A stretch of 64,000 nt of DNA from Tupaia tana (Eukaryota; Chordata; Mammalia; Scandentia; Tupaiidae). Below the pieces are notes generated by a model. It did not search any database, had not been told where the DNA came from, and saw only the letters and a program-made list of their open reading frames with translations. Positions 10,601 to 22,893 of the stretch are shown piece after piece. The position numbers were made by a program, and so were the translations under genes. The stretch lies in NCBI GenBank assembly GCA_026018925.1, contig JAKSZU010000003.1, positions 3,857,867 through 3,921,866 on the forward strand. Direction: 5' to 3'. The first letter of the stretch is position 1. Each line of letters starts with the position of its first letter.

Positions 10601-12507
10601 GGCTGTGAAGAGGTAGCGCCCTGGGCTGGTTTCAGAAGAAATGGCATCAGTCCTTCCCTCTGGAAAGTCTTTTTGGCACCACAGTAGAGAAACTGCCAGA
10701 ACTGGCTGTTCAGAACGTGGGGAGCTGGGCACCGGGGCAGCGTGGTCCCGCGATGCTCCCAGACAGCCAGGGACTCATCTGAGCTGGTCGTGGAAGCCAG
10801 GCCTTGAGAAAAGTCAGTTTGCAATTGCTCATTCATGTCTGCCATATCTAAAATTGTCACCTGCTGAGTCATGAGACCTCAGGTGAGTGACAGCCAGCTG
10901 AGGCCTGTCTTCATGTATCAAATATGAGGTTTTGATCAAGGATGGGAGGGTATGCTGAAGACAATTGTTTTGCATTTGATTTTCACTCCTTTTGCAGTAG
11001 TGAGCTGTATATCCCTGCTTCACCACCTCTACCACCCCAAAGCTGCACGTTGGGGATCCCTTCCATTCTTGTTGTTTGTTGCTGAGGTCACTTTCCTCAG
11101 TACGAGTCCCTGTCCGCACTCCCCACATGAATACGAACAGCAGTGTGCCGGCCTGCAGCTCCTGTCGGCCTGCAGGGAGGCCTGTTCCCATTTACAGGGA
11201 AGAGATCACATCTGTGGGGCAGGAGAACACACCTGGATTTGGTTCTTCCCTAGTCCTGGCCGAGGGTGCCAATGATGCAAATCCAACTTTATGAGACATT
11301 TGATTATAAAAACACGGGGCAGGAGACACACCCTGGGACACCTTCTCCGGGTTTAGGAATATGTCTTCCACTTTCGTGGCTCCCTGCCCTCGTGGCTTTC
11401 CTGGGTTTTCATGCAGATGGCTACTGCGTACCTCTGTCCTTCATGGGGTTTCGTCTGGTACAAAGAAGGAGGAATGCCCACCGCTGGGTCTGGACTGCCT
11501 GCAATTTTCTTGCAGCTGCTTTGATTAAGTGACAGTGAAATTCAAAGAATTCTTAACAAGCTGGTGAAGCAATAACCCTTTCTTCTAGTTACTGGAACAA
11601 AGCTTCTAGAATTCATTGTCTTTTCCCCAAAGACTTATTAATAAATACACTGAAGCCTCTATTTTAATGTATAGGCTACGAAATATATAACCTGTCCCTC
11701 CATCCTCATCTCCATGCCATTGCCAAGTCAAAGAGGATTTCCAACAAAGGTGGAAAGGAAAGGCAAATTAGTCTTCGTCCAGGTTCTTCTTGCTAATTGC
11801 CTTACTGTCTCAGAGAAGATGTATTTACAGACTGAGCTTAATTAATATATTGGGGTGATTGTAGAGGGAGTGACAGGGAGAAAAAAGAGTGATGTGCTTT
11901 CTTCCCGAGGTGGTATTTCTTCTCCTGGCTGAAGTTTTTAGAATGTTTTGTTCAGCTGCTCCAGGTCTATATCATGGTCAGCACTGGTTATTCTCCAAAA
12001 ACTGAGATAAAGTACCTTGTGAGAGGCGAGGTGCTGATATGTGACTGCGAGGCTCCTGTTGGGGAGGGCTTCGAGGCCCCGTGGCTCAGCCCTGCGGAGG
12101 GTAGAGCACGGGCAACACAGCGGAGCACTCCATGGGCCGCACTGACCCGCGGGCCTGGGGCGCACTGCGGGACGGTGTGAGGCGACAGAGAGAGGCAGGT
12201 ACACAAAGGCCCACACACACAGAGAGGTGAGACGTAAGTGAGTAGACTTAGAAGGTTCAGCGTGGTAGGGCTGACAGACAAGCAGGCAAACGAGTGATCA
12301 GAGGTAGAGGACAAAGGCATGGCGACTGGGACCATGAGCAAGGTCAGCAAAGCCACTGCGCGTGCGGCACATCATGCAATGCCGTGTTTAGACGATGGGG
12401 ATGGAGGAGCCGCTGTGGAGGATGTGGACGGACGGTCCTGTCCAGGATCTCTCTCTCTCTTTCTCACTCTCTCAGAGCAAGAGATAATTACACTTTTTCA
12501 AAAGCTG
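10601..12507. other. Unassigned non-coding stretch
   Basis: Frames of up to about 180 codons on the minus strand around 10.3-10.9 kb run out of the MLT1 LTR and match nothing I know. The 12.05-12.25 kb part is GC-rich. I name no repeat here. Confidence 0.45.
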
Positions 12508-12755
12508 AGAGCCATCCGGTGTTGTGGTGGTCGAGGTGGCCAGATCCCACGTGGCTGGTTGTGTGGTTTGAGTCTTCGACCTGGTGGCTTGAAAAACACA
12601 CCATGTGCAAGTGCGTGCACGCCCCAAACCCCAGGAAGAGAATGCAGACGGGAGGCAGCACGGCCACCCTCCTGGGGAGTGCTTCCTCATCCCCCCATCT
12701 CTCTGTCTCTCTGGTGAGTACATGAGCCCTGTAGCAAAATTTTTTTTTAATTATT
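12508..12755 (+). mobile_element. tRNA-derived SINE (CYN-like, class C)
   Basis: It contains 'ggtggccagatcccacgtgg', 'ggcttgaaaaacacaccatg' and a tail end 'gagccctgtagcaaaatttt'. The head is diverged. Confidence 0.8.
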
Positions 12756-12756
12756 T

Positions 12757-12872
12757 TTTGATAAACTGGACTGGGGAGAAATGTTCACACATTGGAATGT
12801 TCACTTTGTAAGCTAAATAATGTGATTGAATGTATAAAAAAGTAAAAAAAATATTTTTCAATTAAAGGGCAA
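12757..12872 (+). repeat. L1 3' end fragment
   Basis: The sequence 'tgtaagctaaataatgtgat' and the flanking 'gattgaatgtataaaa' match the reverse complement of the 3'UTR in the twin-primed L1 near 4.0 kb. An A-rich tail follows. Only the last 100 bp or so of the element is present. Confidence 0.8.
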
Positions 12873-13374
12873 CTATTTTTTTTTAAAAGTGAATATACAA
12901 AAACTGAAGAAATTGACAAAGCCAAAGGAATAACAAGTTTTTAATATAGTTTAATAGTTTCTGTCTTAAGAACATGTCAAACAACAACATTATGGGTTTT
13001 TCTGTTGTAATACTGTTTGGATTTTTAATTAATAGGGGTAGAGGATGGTATATCATTATCTTTGCAGGCTTTAAGACCTCTACCTGAGAATTCAGATAAA
13101 TGGTCTTTAAATACTTATTACGAATGAAGCACTCGGCACTCACTGAGGTTGCCTGTGATTGAAGCTCCAGGGCCTACTCCCGGCTGCATGATCTGGAAGT
13201 GTTCTAAGTTTAACCCATTACCTAACCTCTGCAAAGGTGCATTTCTTAATGGTAAAAGAGGCTAATTGTTCTCAGAGTTCAATCAGATAGTAAATCCCAC
13301 ATATCCCACCCATTTGCTGGTGAGGCATCGTGCTCAGCCCTCCATAAAGATTAGGTAAAGAAAGAAGGGAAGTG
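12873..13374. other. Unassigned AT-rich stretch
   Basis: Nothing recognised. No frame looks coding. Confidence 0.45.
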
Positions 13375-13626
13375 GGGCAGCCAGTGGCATGGTGGTTAAG
13401 GTGGCTACATCCTACGTGGCCAATTGTACGGTTCAAGTCCCAGACCTGGCAGCTTGAAAAACATGCTGGGTATGTGTGCACACGTGCCCAAAATCCTGAG
13501 CAGAGTACGGAGGAGAAGGGATTGCAGTGCGGGCATCCCACCAGGGAGTGATTTCTCACTTTCTCTCTCTCTCGGTGAGTGTACACACCCTGTATGAAAA
13601 ATTTAAAAGTAAGAAAATAAAAAAGA
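13375..13626 (+). mobile_element. tRNA-derived SINE (CYN-like, class C)
   Basis: It shows 'ggcatggtggttaaggtggc', 'gttcaagtcccagacctggc', 'cttgaaaaacatgctgggta' and 'ggagtgatttctcactttct', then an A-rich tail. It is a good-quality copy. Confidence 0.92.
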
Positions 13627-13789
13627 GGGGGGAGATTTTTCATATTCCAACACTATACTTTTACTCCTGTATCTAAGAAAATGGATTTCCTCTGTATGCC
13701 TAGCTTCTGCCGTTCTTAGTTCCTGGTTCTGTCTTCTTTCTGGACTGCAGATTTAATAAGACAGAGCTCTTAGGCAGAATAGTAAAACT

Positions 13790-13905
13790 CGCAGCTCTGC
13801 CCTTCCCAAGCATGTTACCTTGGAGAAATCACTCTATCTCCTAAACCTCAACTTCCTCATCAGTAAGTCAGAGGTTGAAATACATTCTCTGAAATATTAC
13901 TGGGC
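13790..13905 (+). repeat. MIR SINE fragment
   Basis: The text 'gaaatcactctatctcctaa' followed by 'caacttcctcatcagtaagt' is the MIR core in plus orientation. It is degraded. Confidence 0.6.
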
Positions 13906-14956
13906 AGACAAAAGATAGGGTACATCTGGCAGATCTTTCACAATTAAGGAATTGCAAACAATGTGTTCAGTGGGGGGGGAAATATAATTTTGGTGATTAA
14001 AATTTATCAAAAGACGTCTGTGTTGTCCTTTTACTTTACTCAGTAACATGAAAGTTTGTAATCACAAGGGGACAGTTTGCCTGCTCAGTGCTCACAGCGT
14101 GTGCATCATCTCAAACTTACAAGGGGTTTCAATAGTAGTGTTTGAGAGGGAGACTTGGGTGAGAAAATGCACATGAGGCTAGAAAGCTTCCCAGCATCTG
14201 TAGTTCAGAAAACACTACTCGGTCGTAAGACGTTCTCAACCAGCAATGAGACAACTTAGAGACAGCTCAGACCAACTAAACAACTCTTGGATGAACCAAA
14301 GAACTTGGGGAAAACTTCATGAGATAAATCCATTATCTTATTGCCACATTTTGATCTTTAGAAATACACAGGGGCCCCGAGCCCTCGGAGTAGAATGCCG
14401 AGGAAAAGGGTCTAAGCCGGACGGCAGCAGCTGCCGGGAGAGAGCATCTAGGTGCTAGGAGAGAGGAAGGCTATTCGCCGAAGCCCAGATGAAATGGAAA
14501 AGCGAAAAGCCTGGAGGTCACTGTAGAATATCCAAACATCTCAGTGTCTCAGATACCCACTGAGAGGAAGATGGAGAAGGGAGGACAAATTGAAAAGCCA
14601 CCGTCTGAGCCCGCGGGTGCTGATTTAGAATCACCTGTCAGGACTGGAAGGGCATCTCAGTCTGCTGTGCGCCAGGGCCAGGGCGAGTCAAGCCCACGGC
14701 CTGCTGGGATCCCATCCAGAGAGCGCGAGCAGGCGAGGCAGCCTTGGCGAACTCTCCTCAGACAGTCACTGCTCCTGCATGCGGAGAGAACAGTGTGGTG
14801 GGCCAGCCTGCCGGAGACCACTGACGCTCAGCACGGGGATCGGCTCCTCTCCCTGAGCCTGAACTGTAGAATCGAGCATCAGAGAAAGTGACCTGCTGTG
14901 CTGAGAGGTGACTTGAAGAGCTGAAGGCACCCACTCTTCCTTAAAGAATGCAAGGG
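13906..14956. other. Unassigned non-coding stretch
   Basis: Short frames up to 115 codons match nothing I recognise. The right part (14.4-14.9 kb) is GC-richer. No repeat is named. Confidence 0.45.
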
Positions 14957-15234
14957 CAGGGACCAGCAGTTAGCGTAATGGCTATGTCGCTGGATTCCCA
15001 CGTAGTCGACCGCGGTTCGAGTCCCGGACCCGGCGGCTTAAACTCACGCCGGGCGCGTGTGCGTGCGTGCCCAAGATCCCGAGAGGAGAATGGAGGAGAA
15101 GGGATTGCGGCGTGGCCATCCCCCCTGGGGGGTGATTTCTCGCTTTCTGTCTCTCTGTCTCTCTCTGTCTGTCTGGCGAGCGCACGCGCCCTATAGCAAA
15201 AACCTCTCCAAAAAAAAAAAAAAAGAAAGAAAAA
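14957..15234 (+). mobile_element. tRNA-derived SINE (CYN-like, class A, young)
   Basis: This is one of the cleanest copies: head 'gggaccagcagttagcgtaa', perfect B box, several intact CpGs, the core 'ccccctggggggtgatttct' and a long A tail. The TSD is 'aagaatgcaaggg' (14944-14956 and 15235-15247). Confidence 0.97.
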
Positions 15235-15316
15235 AAGAATGCAAGGGAAGTATATTAAAGACTAAGATTCTTTCCAGTGGTGTCTAGCTTTCTGCTGCTA
15301 TTGTTTAAAGTATATT

Positions 15317-15685
15317 TATTTCTTCTGTACAAGAGAGAGCCCCCCTTGGACAGGGTCTTTTTTTTTAAATTATTTTAAATTTTATTTATTCATTTACTTA
15401 TTTTATTTTGACCAGAGAGACACACACAGAGAGAGAGAAAGTGAGAAAGCAAGCCACCAGGTCCAGGATTTGAACCATGGTTGGCCATGTGGGAATGTTC
15501 AGCACCTTAACCACCACGCCACCTGTGGTCCCTTGGACAGAGTCTTGATGTAACAATCCAACAGCAGCCTCAGCCAGCCCTGGACCATGGGCTCACAAGT
15601 GCCCGAGTGCTCAGAGCCACCTCTCGTCTCTACTCCTGGAGCATCAGGTAGTACACCACTGCACACCATCCGGCCCTCTCTGCTG
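15317..15685 (-). repeat. Older second SINE family, interrupted by a class B SINE
   Basis: The left part ('atttatttcttctgtacaag', 15317-15359) and right part (15547-15685, 'cagccagccctggaccatgg') belong to one element split by the younger SINE. The block 'cagccctgga..atgggc' is shared with the copy near 33.3 kb and, less well, the one near 49.3 kb. Confidence 0.55.
15360..15529 (-). mobile_element. tRNA-derived SINE (CYN-like, class B)
   Basis: In plus orientation it runs from 'attttattttgaccagagag' to 'ttaaccaccacgccacctg'. The TSD is 17 bp with one mismatch (15343-15359 'cccttggacagggtctt' and 15530-15546). The central block of classes A and C is absent. Confidence 0.95.
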
Positions 15686-15689
15686 TTGC

Positions 15690-16696
15690 TCCCCCTCCCC
15701 TTTTAAATGACAGTTTATTTTTATATTTTTAAAATTTACATTAAATCCCTATACATCTTCCCAGTGTACAAAACGGCTCTTCCCAGCATGAACGCAGTGC
15801 ATTCAGTGAGGTCAGAGACACCACCATCTACATTATGCTTTCATGCTGGAGTCTCGCCAGTATCAGTTGGAAGGACCACAGGGAACCGTTCACAGGACGA
15901 GGCCTCCCGACTCAGGTGGATTTCTCAGCGGGAGAGCAAGCGTTCTGAGCCCCAGGGTAGTAGGCCGAGCTCCGAAGGCGAACAGCTGCTGTGGCTCACC
16001 GGGGTGGGTGCTTCAGGTGGTCAGGTGGTGTGTGGGGCAGAAGCTGAGCCCAGCCAGCAGGTGAACAGGTGAGTCGGCTCCAGCTGCCTCCCAGACGCAC
16101 GCTGCAGTGTTCCCCAGACCCGGCTCCAGGACGTTACCAGGCAGCTGGCAGAATCGCCGCATTAGCGCTCCGACCAAAGGGTGAGGGCGGCAGCAGGAGG
16201 GGCTAAGCAGAAGCCGCCAGACTTTTCCCTCCCTTGCAAGCTGGCAAACCAGAAGCAATTCCCAGGGGAATTGCTGAAGTGAGTGTCATGGTCACACACC
16301 CAGTGTGGCGACACCTGTCACACTTCCAGCTAACTCACCCACTCAGCTTGTGCAGGAGTGGACTGGCTCCGGGAACACCTGCTGTCACCGTGAACAGTGA
16401 GGTGGCGACCCGGGGCCCAGCGGCTTCTGTGGGTGCGGTATGTTTCTGAAGGGAATCTGCACCGCGGCGGGGCTGTGCTGGTCGTGTGGTTCCCTCCGTG
16501 GCACTCGGCGAAGACTGCCAGGCACAGTTCGCCTCTGTGGCCGGGCTGACAGCACAGCCCAGGAGCCTCTGCAGGACTGCACCAAGTCTGCTCTCTGCGG
16601 CAACGCAGTCTCAGAGCCTTGGTGGCCTTGAGATTCTGGAGAACAGCACTCTGGTCCACAGATTACCCTGCGTGGATCTGGGGAGTGTAGGTACGA
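15690..16696. other. Unassigned non-coding stretch
   Basis: No gene or repeat recognised. The 15.9-16.6 kb part is GC-rich, so overlapping short ORFs appear on both strands by chance. Confidence 0.45.
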
Positions 16697-16792
16697 GGGT
16701 CTTCAAAAAGTTCGTGGAAAGTGAGTGGCATAAAAAATTATGCATGGATTTCAAAATATTTTGTACCTACTTTAGTTTTATTTACTATTTTT
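16697..16792 (+). repeat. Mariner-type DNA transposon fragment
   Basis: The sequence 'gggtcttcaaaaagttcgtg' plus 'tgcatggatttcaaaatatt' matches the copy at 53094-53195, which has both ends. Here the right terminal inverted repeat cannot be found, and the H3.3 retrocopy is inserted at its right side. Confidence 0.6.
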
Positions 16793-16809
16793 AAAAAAGA
16801 CTTCCCTGG

Positions 16810-17647
<838 letters not shown>

Positions 17648-17656
17648 CTTCCCTGG

Positions 17657-19653
17657 TATTTTTTAAATGTGAGCTAGAGAATGGGAGATAATTCCTATAT
17701 AAAACCAGGAGACCCCTACCTCTGAGATTTTCTGGGGTTCCAGTGACCTCCAAGTTGAAGGACGCATTGCTTCTCCTTGCACCTATCACCAAAACGAAAA
17801 ATAGCAAGACTGAAGTGAGCTTTTCATGTCTGGGAGGCAGCACTTATCACAGAGTGTGACAAGAACTAGGACACGCCAGCGGGAGAGGCATGAGGTGAAC
17901 CTCCAGGGTGTGGGTAAGGTTCCGGACACATCCTCTTTCCTTTTGAGAAAATACTTCCGACTTTTTCTGGGCACTGGTAGAGGCTAGATGCAGCCCAGGC
18001 GTTCATTACCACCGGGGTTAACATGACCACCAAGCCAGAGGTTGGATGTGCACCGCAGGAAAACGTTATCGACTGGGAACGGAATGGAAGAGAGCTTGGA
18101 CAGGTCCGGAGTACGTGAGTGACAGGGGCAGGCGGTCAGACTCTCTGGCACCAGCTCCTGCCGTTGCCTGCTTCCCTCCAGCCCTGTCCCCACCCCTGGG
18201 CATTATTTCTAGCCCAGTGGTCTAGGAAGAAACATCCCAAAGTCACAGTCTTGTCTGCATCACACACTGGTATGACCTGAAAGTGGGTGGCAGAGACCCA
18301 CTCGGGGTAAACTCGGAGACGGTGGTAAAGAAAACCCTCCCAATGGGAAACATTTCCAACACTCTATCCCACGGTCCACTTCATTATTACTATTCTAGCC
18401 ATGGGGGGTGGCCAAAGCAGGGGCGCTGATGCAGGCTTCACATGGAAGACAGGACTTGGAAGGATTGTGACAGGGACCTCTGGGAGGAAGGGCTATGGAC
18501 TGAACTTTAAAATGGGCACAGACCGTGAAGATATTGGTAACACCTGTGGATGCTCACCCACAGGCATCCCTTGCAGAGAAGAAAGCTCTTCACTGTCAGG
18601 TGCCCCGAGGATGTCATCAGCCTCTTTGTCAGCAACTCCAGCACTTGCTCACTGGGCCCATCAGCACGATCGCCCCGTAGCAGGGGTGGGGGCTGTGTCC
18701 AGCTTGGCGACGTGGTCTTCTTACGGAGGTCGACCTGGCTAGGGCTGCCCAGCAGAGACGAACAGAGCCTCCATGATGGCAACACTCCCCAGGGGGCCAG
18801 CGTGTCTGCTGGTGGCAGAGAGGAGGCACTCACCCTCTTCCATCATGGAGGGATAAGGCCACTGTACTCTGCACCGCACGTACCTCCTGGTATGGGTTTG
18901 CCATCTCTCCCTGCGGTGCCCCTGCCAGCGCCACCGTCCTCGGGCTAACGCGTGTGCCCTCCGCTGTTACGGGGTCCTGCTCAGCCCTGCGGCTCACAGA
19001 AGCTTTGCACGGTGGAGCACAGCGATGGGCCCAGCTCCGTGTGAGCTGGACTGGGGAGGGCGGAGTGGCTTACGGAACACTCGGGTCTGGCCTCCCCTGG
19101 AAGACGACGTCCCAGAAAGCTTAGGTGCTGTCGACAGGACTCAGAGTAAGTTTTGAATCAAAGATAACTGTATGATTTTCTCTTCTCCAAAGCTAGAAAA
19201 CATGGCCTGGAGCTCAAGGGATGGACTGGGAAGTCCATTCTCTCACATATCACACCCAGCAAGCCACTTGTATTTTCTGCTCTTAGTGAAAATTTTGAAC
19301 TCAAAAATCAATACTTACATTCCTATCCCAAATCCAAAGTGAAAAACTGCACATTTAAATTGACGCCTGATTATAAGTTAAGCTTTTCAGCAGGTTCAAA
19401 CTACCTCTTATTTTATTACATATAAAATAAGTATTGTGTAAAGCTGTATATGTTTACTAATATCTTTATGCAAACTCTCTGATGTACCTTGTTAGAAAAT
19501 GGTCTGTTCATTGTGAAATTCCGGTCTCAAAATTATACTTTATTCCTGATGCTCTGCTGTCTTCTTCCGTGACTGTGCTGACATGCAATGATTTTATATT
19601 TCACGGCTGAATCTTCAAGAACAAATACGATGACCTATTGCTACTTAGAATAA
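17657..19653. other. Unassigned non-coding stretch, GC-rich in the middle
   Basis: No gene or repeat recognised. Frames of up to 132 codons at 18.4-18.95 kb lie in GC-rich DNA and match nothing I know. Confidence 0.45.
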
Positions 19654-19735
19654 GACCAGGTAGGTGAGGTGGCATGTGCCTGTAAGTTCAGTTACTTGGG
19701 AGGCTGAGGCAGAAGGATCGTGAGTTCGAGGCCAA
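19654..19735 (+). repeat. 7SL RNA-derived monomer-like fragment
   Basis: The sequence 'ggtggcatgtgcctgtaagt', then 'acttgggaggctgaggcaga' and 'aggatcgtgagttcgaggcc', matches the 5' domain of 7SL RNA and Alu/FLAM/B1-type SINEs. Only about 80 bp is present. I see no clear TSD or A tail. Confidence 0.7.
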
Positions 19736-19807
19736 ACCAAGAAACACAGAATCTATGAAGGAGTGATCAAATCCTAAGTTTAGAAATGTCTACAGAAGCC
19801 TCACTGT

Positions 19808-20072
19808 TGGGGACAGCAGGCAGCATTGTAGTCAAGGTGCTGGTTTTCCACAGTGCTGACCACGGTTTGAGTTCCAGACTCGGGGACTTGAAAATCATGC
19901 CTGGCATGTGTGCATGCATGCCCAGAATTCTGAGAGGAGGATGGAGGAGAAGGGGTTGTGGTGAGGCCATCCCCCAGGGGTGATTTCTCACTTTCCCTGT
20001 CTCTCTGTTTCTCTTTTTGTCCCTCTCCAAAGACTATATGTGTCCTTTGGCAAAAACCTTAAAAACAAAAAA
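19808..20072 (+). mobile_element. tRNA-derived SINE (CYN-like, class A, diverged)
   Basis: It shows 'ggacagcaggcagcattgta', B box 'ggtttgagttcc', 'ggaggatggaggagaagggg' and the end 'tcctttggcaaaaaccttaa'. Confidence 0.88.
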
Positions 20073-20842
20073 AGTCTCAATGTCTAGATTTACCCTCACA
20101 TCTCAGAATCCCTGCAAAAGTCTCTACGAGAGGTGTCTTCCAGCTCTGCTTACGTAATCTGGGAGCTGGGGTGTTCTTGGCCTTGATGGGCTGAGCCTGC
20201 TCCTAGCAGTCTTCCCCTCTGCGTCCTAGGTTATCCTCTTGCGGGGGTGGGAAGTGGTGTGGGGCGTGTATGAGCAGACGTGGCCCCGGGACAGTGGGGC
20301 CCACCACCTGCTTTTCTAAGTCAACGTCTCCTGGAGCACACCCGTGCCCATTCACCTGAGATCATCGACGGCTGCTCTTGTGCTCACCGTCACAGCCAGG
20401 TTTCCGCTGTAGATGCTCACGGCCTGCGAAGCCTGACATGTTTACCGTGTGCCACTGCAAGGATGCTGGCTGGGCCCTGACATGTTTACCGTGTGCCACT
20501 GCAAGGACGCTGGCTGGGCCCTGACATGCAGGAGCACTGCCAGCCAGACCGCGCATATCCGCAGGCTCAGCAGCCGTCCATCGGAGTGCTAGCAGAAAAC
20601 ATCAGCAGTCATGCTTACGTTCAGGCGTATCTTGTCCTTTAACAGTCTTGTTTCATGTTTGTTTAAATATAATACATCTCTTACATTGAGCAGGGCCTGG
20701 CGTATAATAAGCCTTTTAGAATTTAACAATAATTGTAACTGCATCAATATGTAGCATTGATTAATACATAGTAACTAACTGTGTATAATTATATAATGTG
20801 ATTACAAGTAATCATTATAATATAATCAATTATATATCATTA
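20073..20842. other. Unassigned stretch with a short tandem duplication
   Basis: No gene or named repeat. It holds the 44-bp tandem repeat listed separately and is AT-rich to the right. Confidence 0.45.
20432..20528. repeat. 44-bp tandem duplication, two copies plus a partial third
   Basis: Units at 20432-20475 and 20476-20519 differ at one base (gatgctgg versus gacgctgg). A third partial unit, 'cctgacatg', follows. Confidence 0.95.
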
Positions 20843-20924
20843 TATTGGGTCATCGGAAAAGTCATGGCATATTTTTCTGTTTTTCTATGCAAAAAATGCA
20901 TTATTACTTTTCCGATAGCCAATA
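20843..20924. mobile_element. Short mariner-type MITE, about 82 bp
   Basis: The ends 'tattgggtcatcggaaaagt' and 'acttttccgatagccaata' form near-perfect terminal inverted repeats. TA at both ends is compatible with a TA target site. A second copy lies at 34097-34483. No coding capacity. Confidence 0.82.
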
Positions 20925-20989
20925 ATGAATGTATAACATAAGTATGGTCTATGTTAACATGACTTTGATGATCGCAAACAGTTACAGCA

Positions 20990-21190
20990 CTTAGTAGGTG
21001 CCAGGCACTGTTTGAAATGATTTCTGCACTAGCTGGTTTAATTCTTACCACTGTTCGTGCAATTATAATCATCACTCTGGTTTTCTAGACGAGGAAACAG
21101 AAGCATGGTTAGACTGACAAACTACCCTGGTCCTCACAGAAGTGCAGAGCAGGGATGGAGAGTGTGCTGCTCCGAAGCCCGGCCCTCAGC
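20990..21190 (-). repeat. MIR SINE
   Basis: The order 'ggtgccaggcactgtttgaa', 'gacgaggaaacagaagcatg', 'agtgcagagcagggatggag' is an antisense MIR, nearly full length. Confidence 0.8.
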
Positions 21191-21759
21191 TCCCTCAACG
21201 CATAATATAAGGGTCCGTGTTATTCAGTAGACACAAGACACCTCGAGTGCAGGTCCACATGCAGACGTTTCCTCTGGGAGTGCAGAGAGTGGTGCTTATG
21301 GAACATTGCTCCAGAGGAAAAGCAAAGTTGCTCTTCATGGCTGACACGAGCTTGCCCACAGCCACTGCGTTCCTCCAGACTCTCATGCAGATTTAGCAAT
21401 CACAGAACCCGCTGTTTTTTTTTGTTGTTTTTTTTTTTTTTTTTTTTCCGATTTAATCATACCTAAGCTGGGTGAAATATGCGATTAACATTATTTGTGG
21501 AGCCTACTACTTCTCAGACAACCCTCACTGGAGACAGTGTCTCCTTCTGTGACCTTCTCCAAGCTGCACTGCTGTTTGAATCCTGGATTATGCCTCTGCC
21601 TCAGACGAGCTGGCCTGCCCTTGCAGGTCGGTCTTCATTCTCTCAATACTAATGAAGGGGGAGCAGGAACTCCCCGATAGCAATATCCTTTGTTTTGCTG
21701 AGCAGGTGGGTGAGAGGGCTAGGGTGACTTTGCTGGCTCTCTGGGTGCTCCCAGGTCAG
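21191..21759. other. Unassigned stretch with a T-rich tract
   Basis: A T-rich run (about 21414-21447) lies in otherwise featureless sequence. No gene recognised. Confidence 0.45.
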
Positions 21760-21771
21760 AGACTCATTTTC

Positions 21772-22065
21772 TTTTTTTTCTTTCTTTCTTTTTTTTTTGG
21801 AGAGGTTTTTTTTTGCTATAGGGCGTGTGCGCTCGCCAGACAGACAGAGAGAGACAGAGAGATAGAAAGTGAGAAATCACCCCCCAGGGGAGATGGTCAC
21901 GCCACAATCCCTTCTCCTCCATTCTCCTCTTGAGATCTTGGGCACGCACGCACACGCGCCCGGCTTGAGTTTAAGCCACCGGGTCCGGGACTCGAACCGC
22001 AGTCGACTACGTGGGAGTCCAGCGTAGTCCAGCGACACAGCCATTACGCTAACTGCTGGACCCAC
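21772..22065 (-). mobile_element. tRNA-derived SINE (CYN-like, class A, young)
   Basis: A full-length antisense copy with CpG-rich core and A tail at the left. The TSD is 'agactcattttc' (21760-21771 and 22066-22077). Near 22016-22033 the sequence 'gtccagcg' followed by 'tagtccagcg' shows a small internal duplication not seen in other copies. Confidence 0.96.
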
Positions 22066-22077
22066 AGACTCATTTTC

Positions 22078-22893
22078 AAAGCGTCTGCTCTGTGGGCTGG
22101 AGGTTTTAGGATGTGTTTCAAAAATATATATAAAGATTGTGCTAAACACTAGCTCTGGCCACAGCCTGAAATGCAGAGCAGTTAAATATTTAAATACTCA
22201 TTCGTGGTGTCTCCTTGTACTTGAGAGTCACGTGGTCCGTTGCAATCTTTGTGGGAATTACTTCAACAGCGACTGCCAGGCGTCTACCAGGGAACTCTTG
22301 ATTGGGGACAAGAGGAGGGCTTTCCTCTCCGAAGATGCATTTATCTCTTCATTGGCCTCTTGATTTCAGGCCTGTCTAATGAGGAGCTTCCCTGGTGGAA
22401 TGGGCTTGAAGTGCGTGATTGAGGCCGAGCACTCACTTCAGTATTTAATTACGTCTCAGTCTTCCCAGCTGTGAAGCGAACGGAACTGGAATCATCCAGC
22501 AGACTTGCAAGTGGAAGGAGTACGTGACAGTGGCCGGCACCGTGGCCGAGTGGAGGAGATGCTTCCTAGCAGCGCACCGTTGTCACCACTGTCACCCAGT
22601 AGTCCACTTACTGATGACCACACATGTGAACTCTTTCTCTCTCTGAGTTTTAACTTGCTGAAGTTCCCAGTGTGGTTTCCTGGCCACTGGTCTGCTTTGA
22701 GCTTCCTGGAAATAGAACTTGGCCTGGGGGAAGAGACCGAATCCCGTCCAAGAGGGACAGATCCAGGTGATGTCTACAGCGAGGTTCCTGGACGTTCGGG
22801 GACGAGCCTGGGACCTGACAGAACCCAGGAGCAGCCTGGGTAGCGAGCCAAGCTTCTCCTAAAACCTCACACTGATGTCATTAGAAGTTCTCT
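22078..22893. other. Unassigned non-coding stretch
   Basis: No gene or repeat recognised. Confidence 0.45.

Noticed and set aside
10318..10872. 184-codon minus-strand ORF
   Set aside because: It runs antisense into an MLT1 LTR, has no recognised domain and no supporting context.
14959..15030. tRNA gene
   Set aside because: The A-box and B-box belong to a SINE head. The same sequence recurs dozens of times with A tails and TSDs, so it is not a functional tRNA gene.
18401..18948. Possible exon or CpG-island gene in the GC-rich part
   Set aside because: Overlapping ORFs on both strands, no recognisable protein and no clear splice or promoter pattern.
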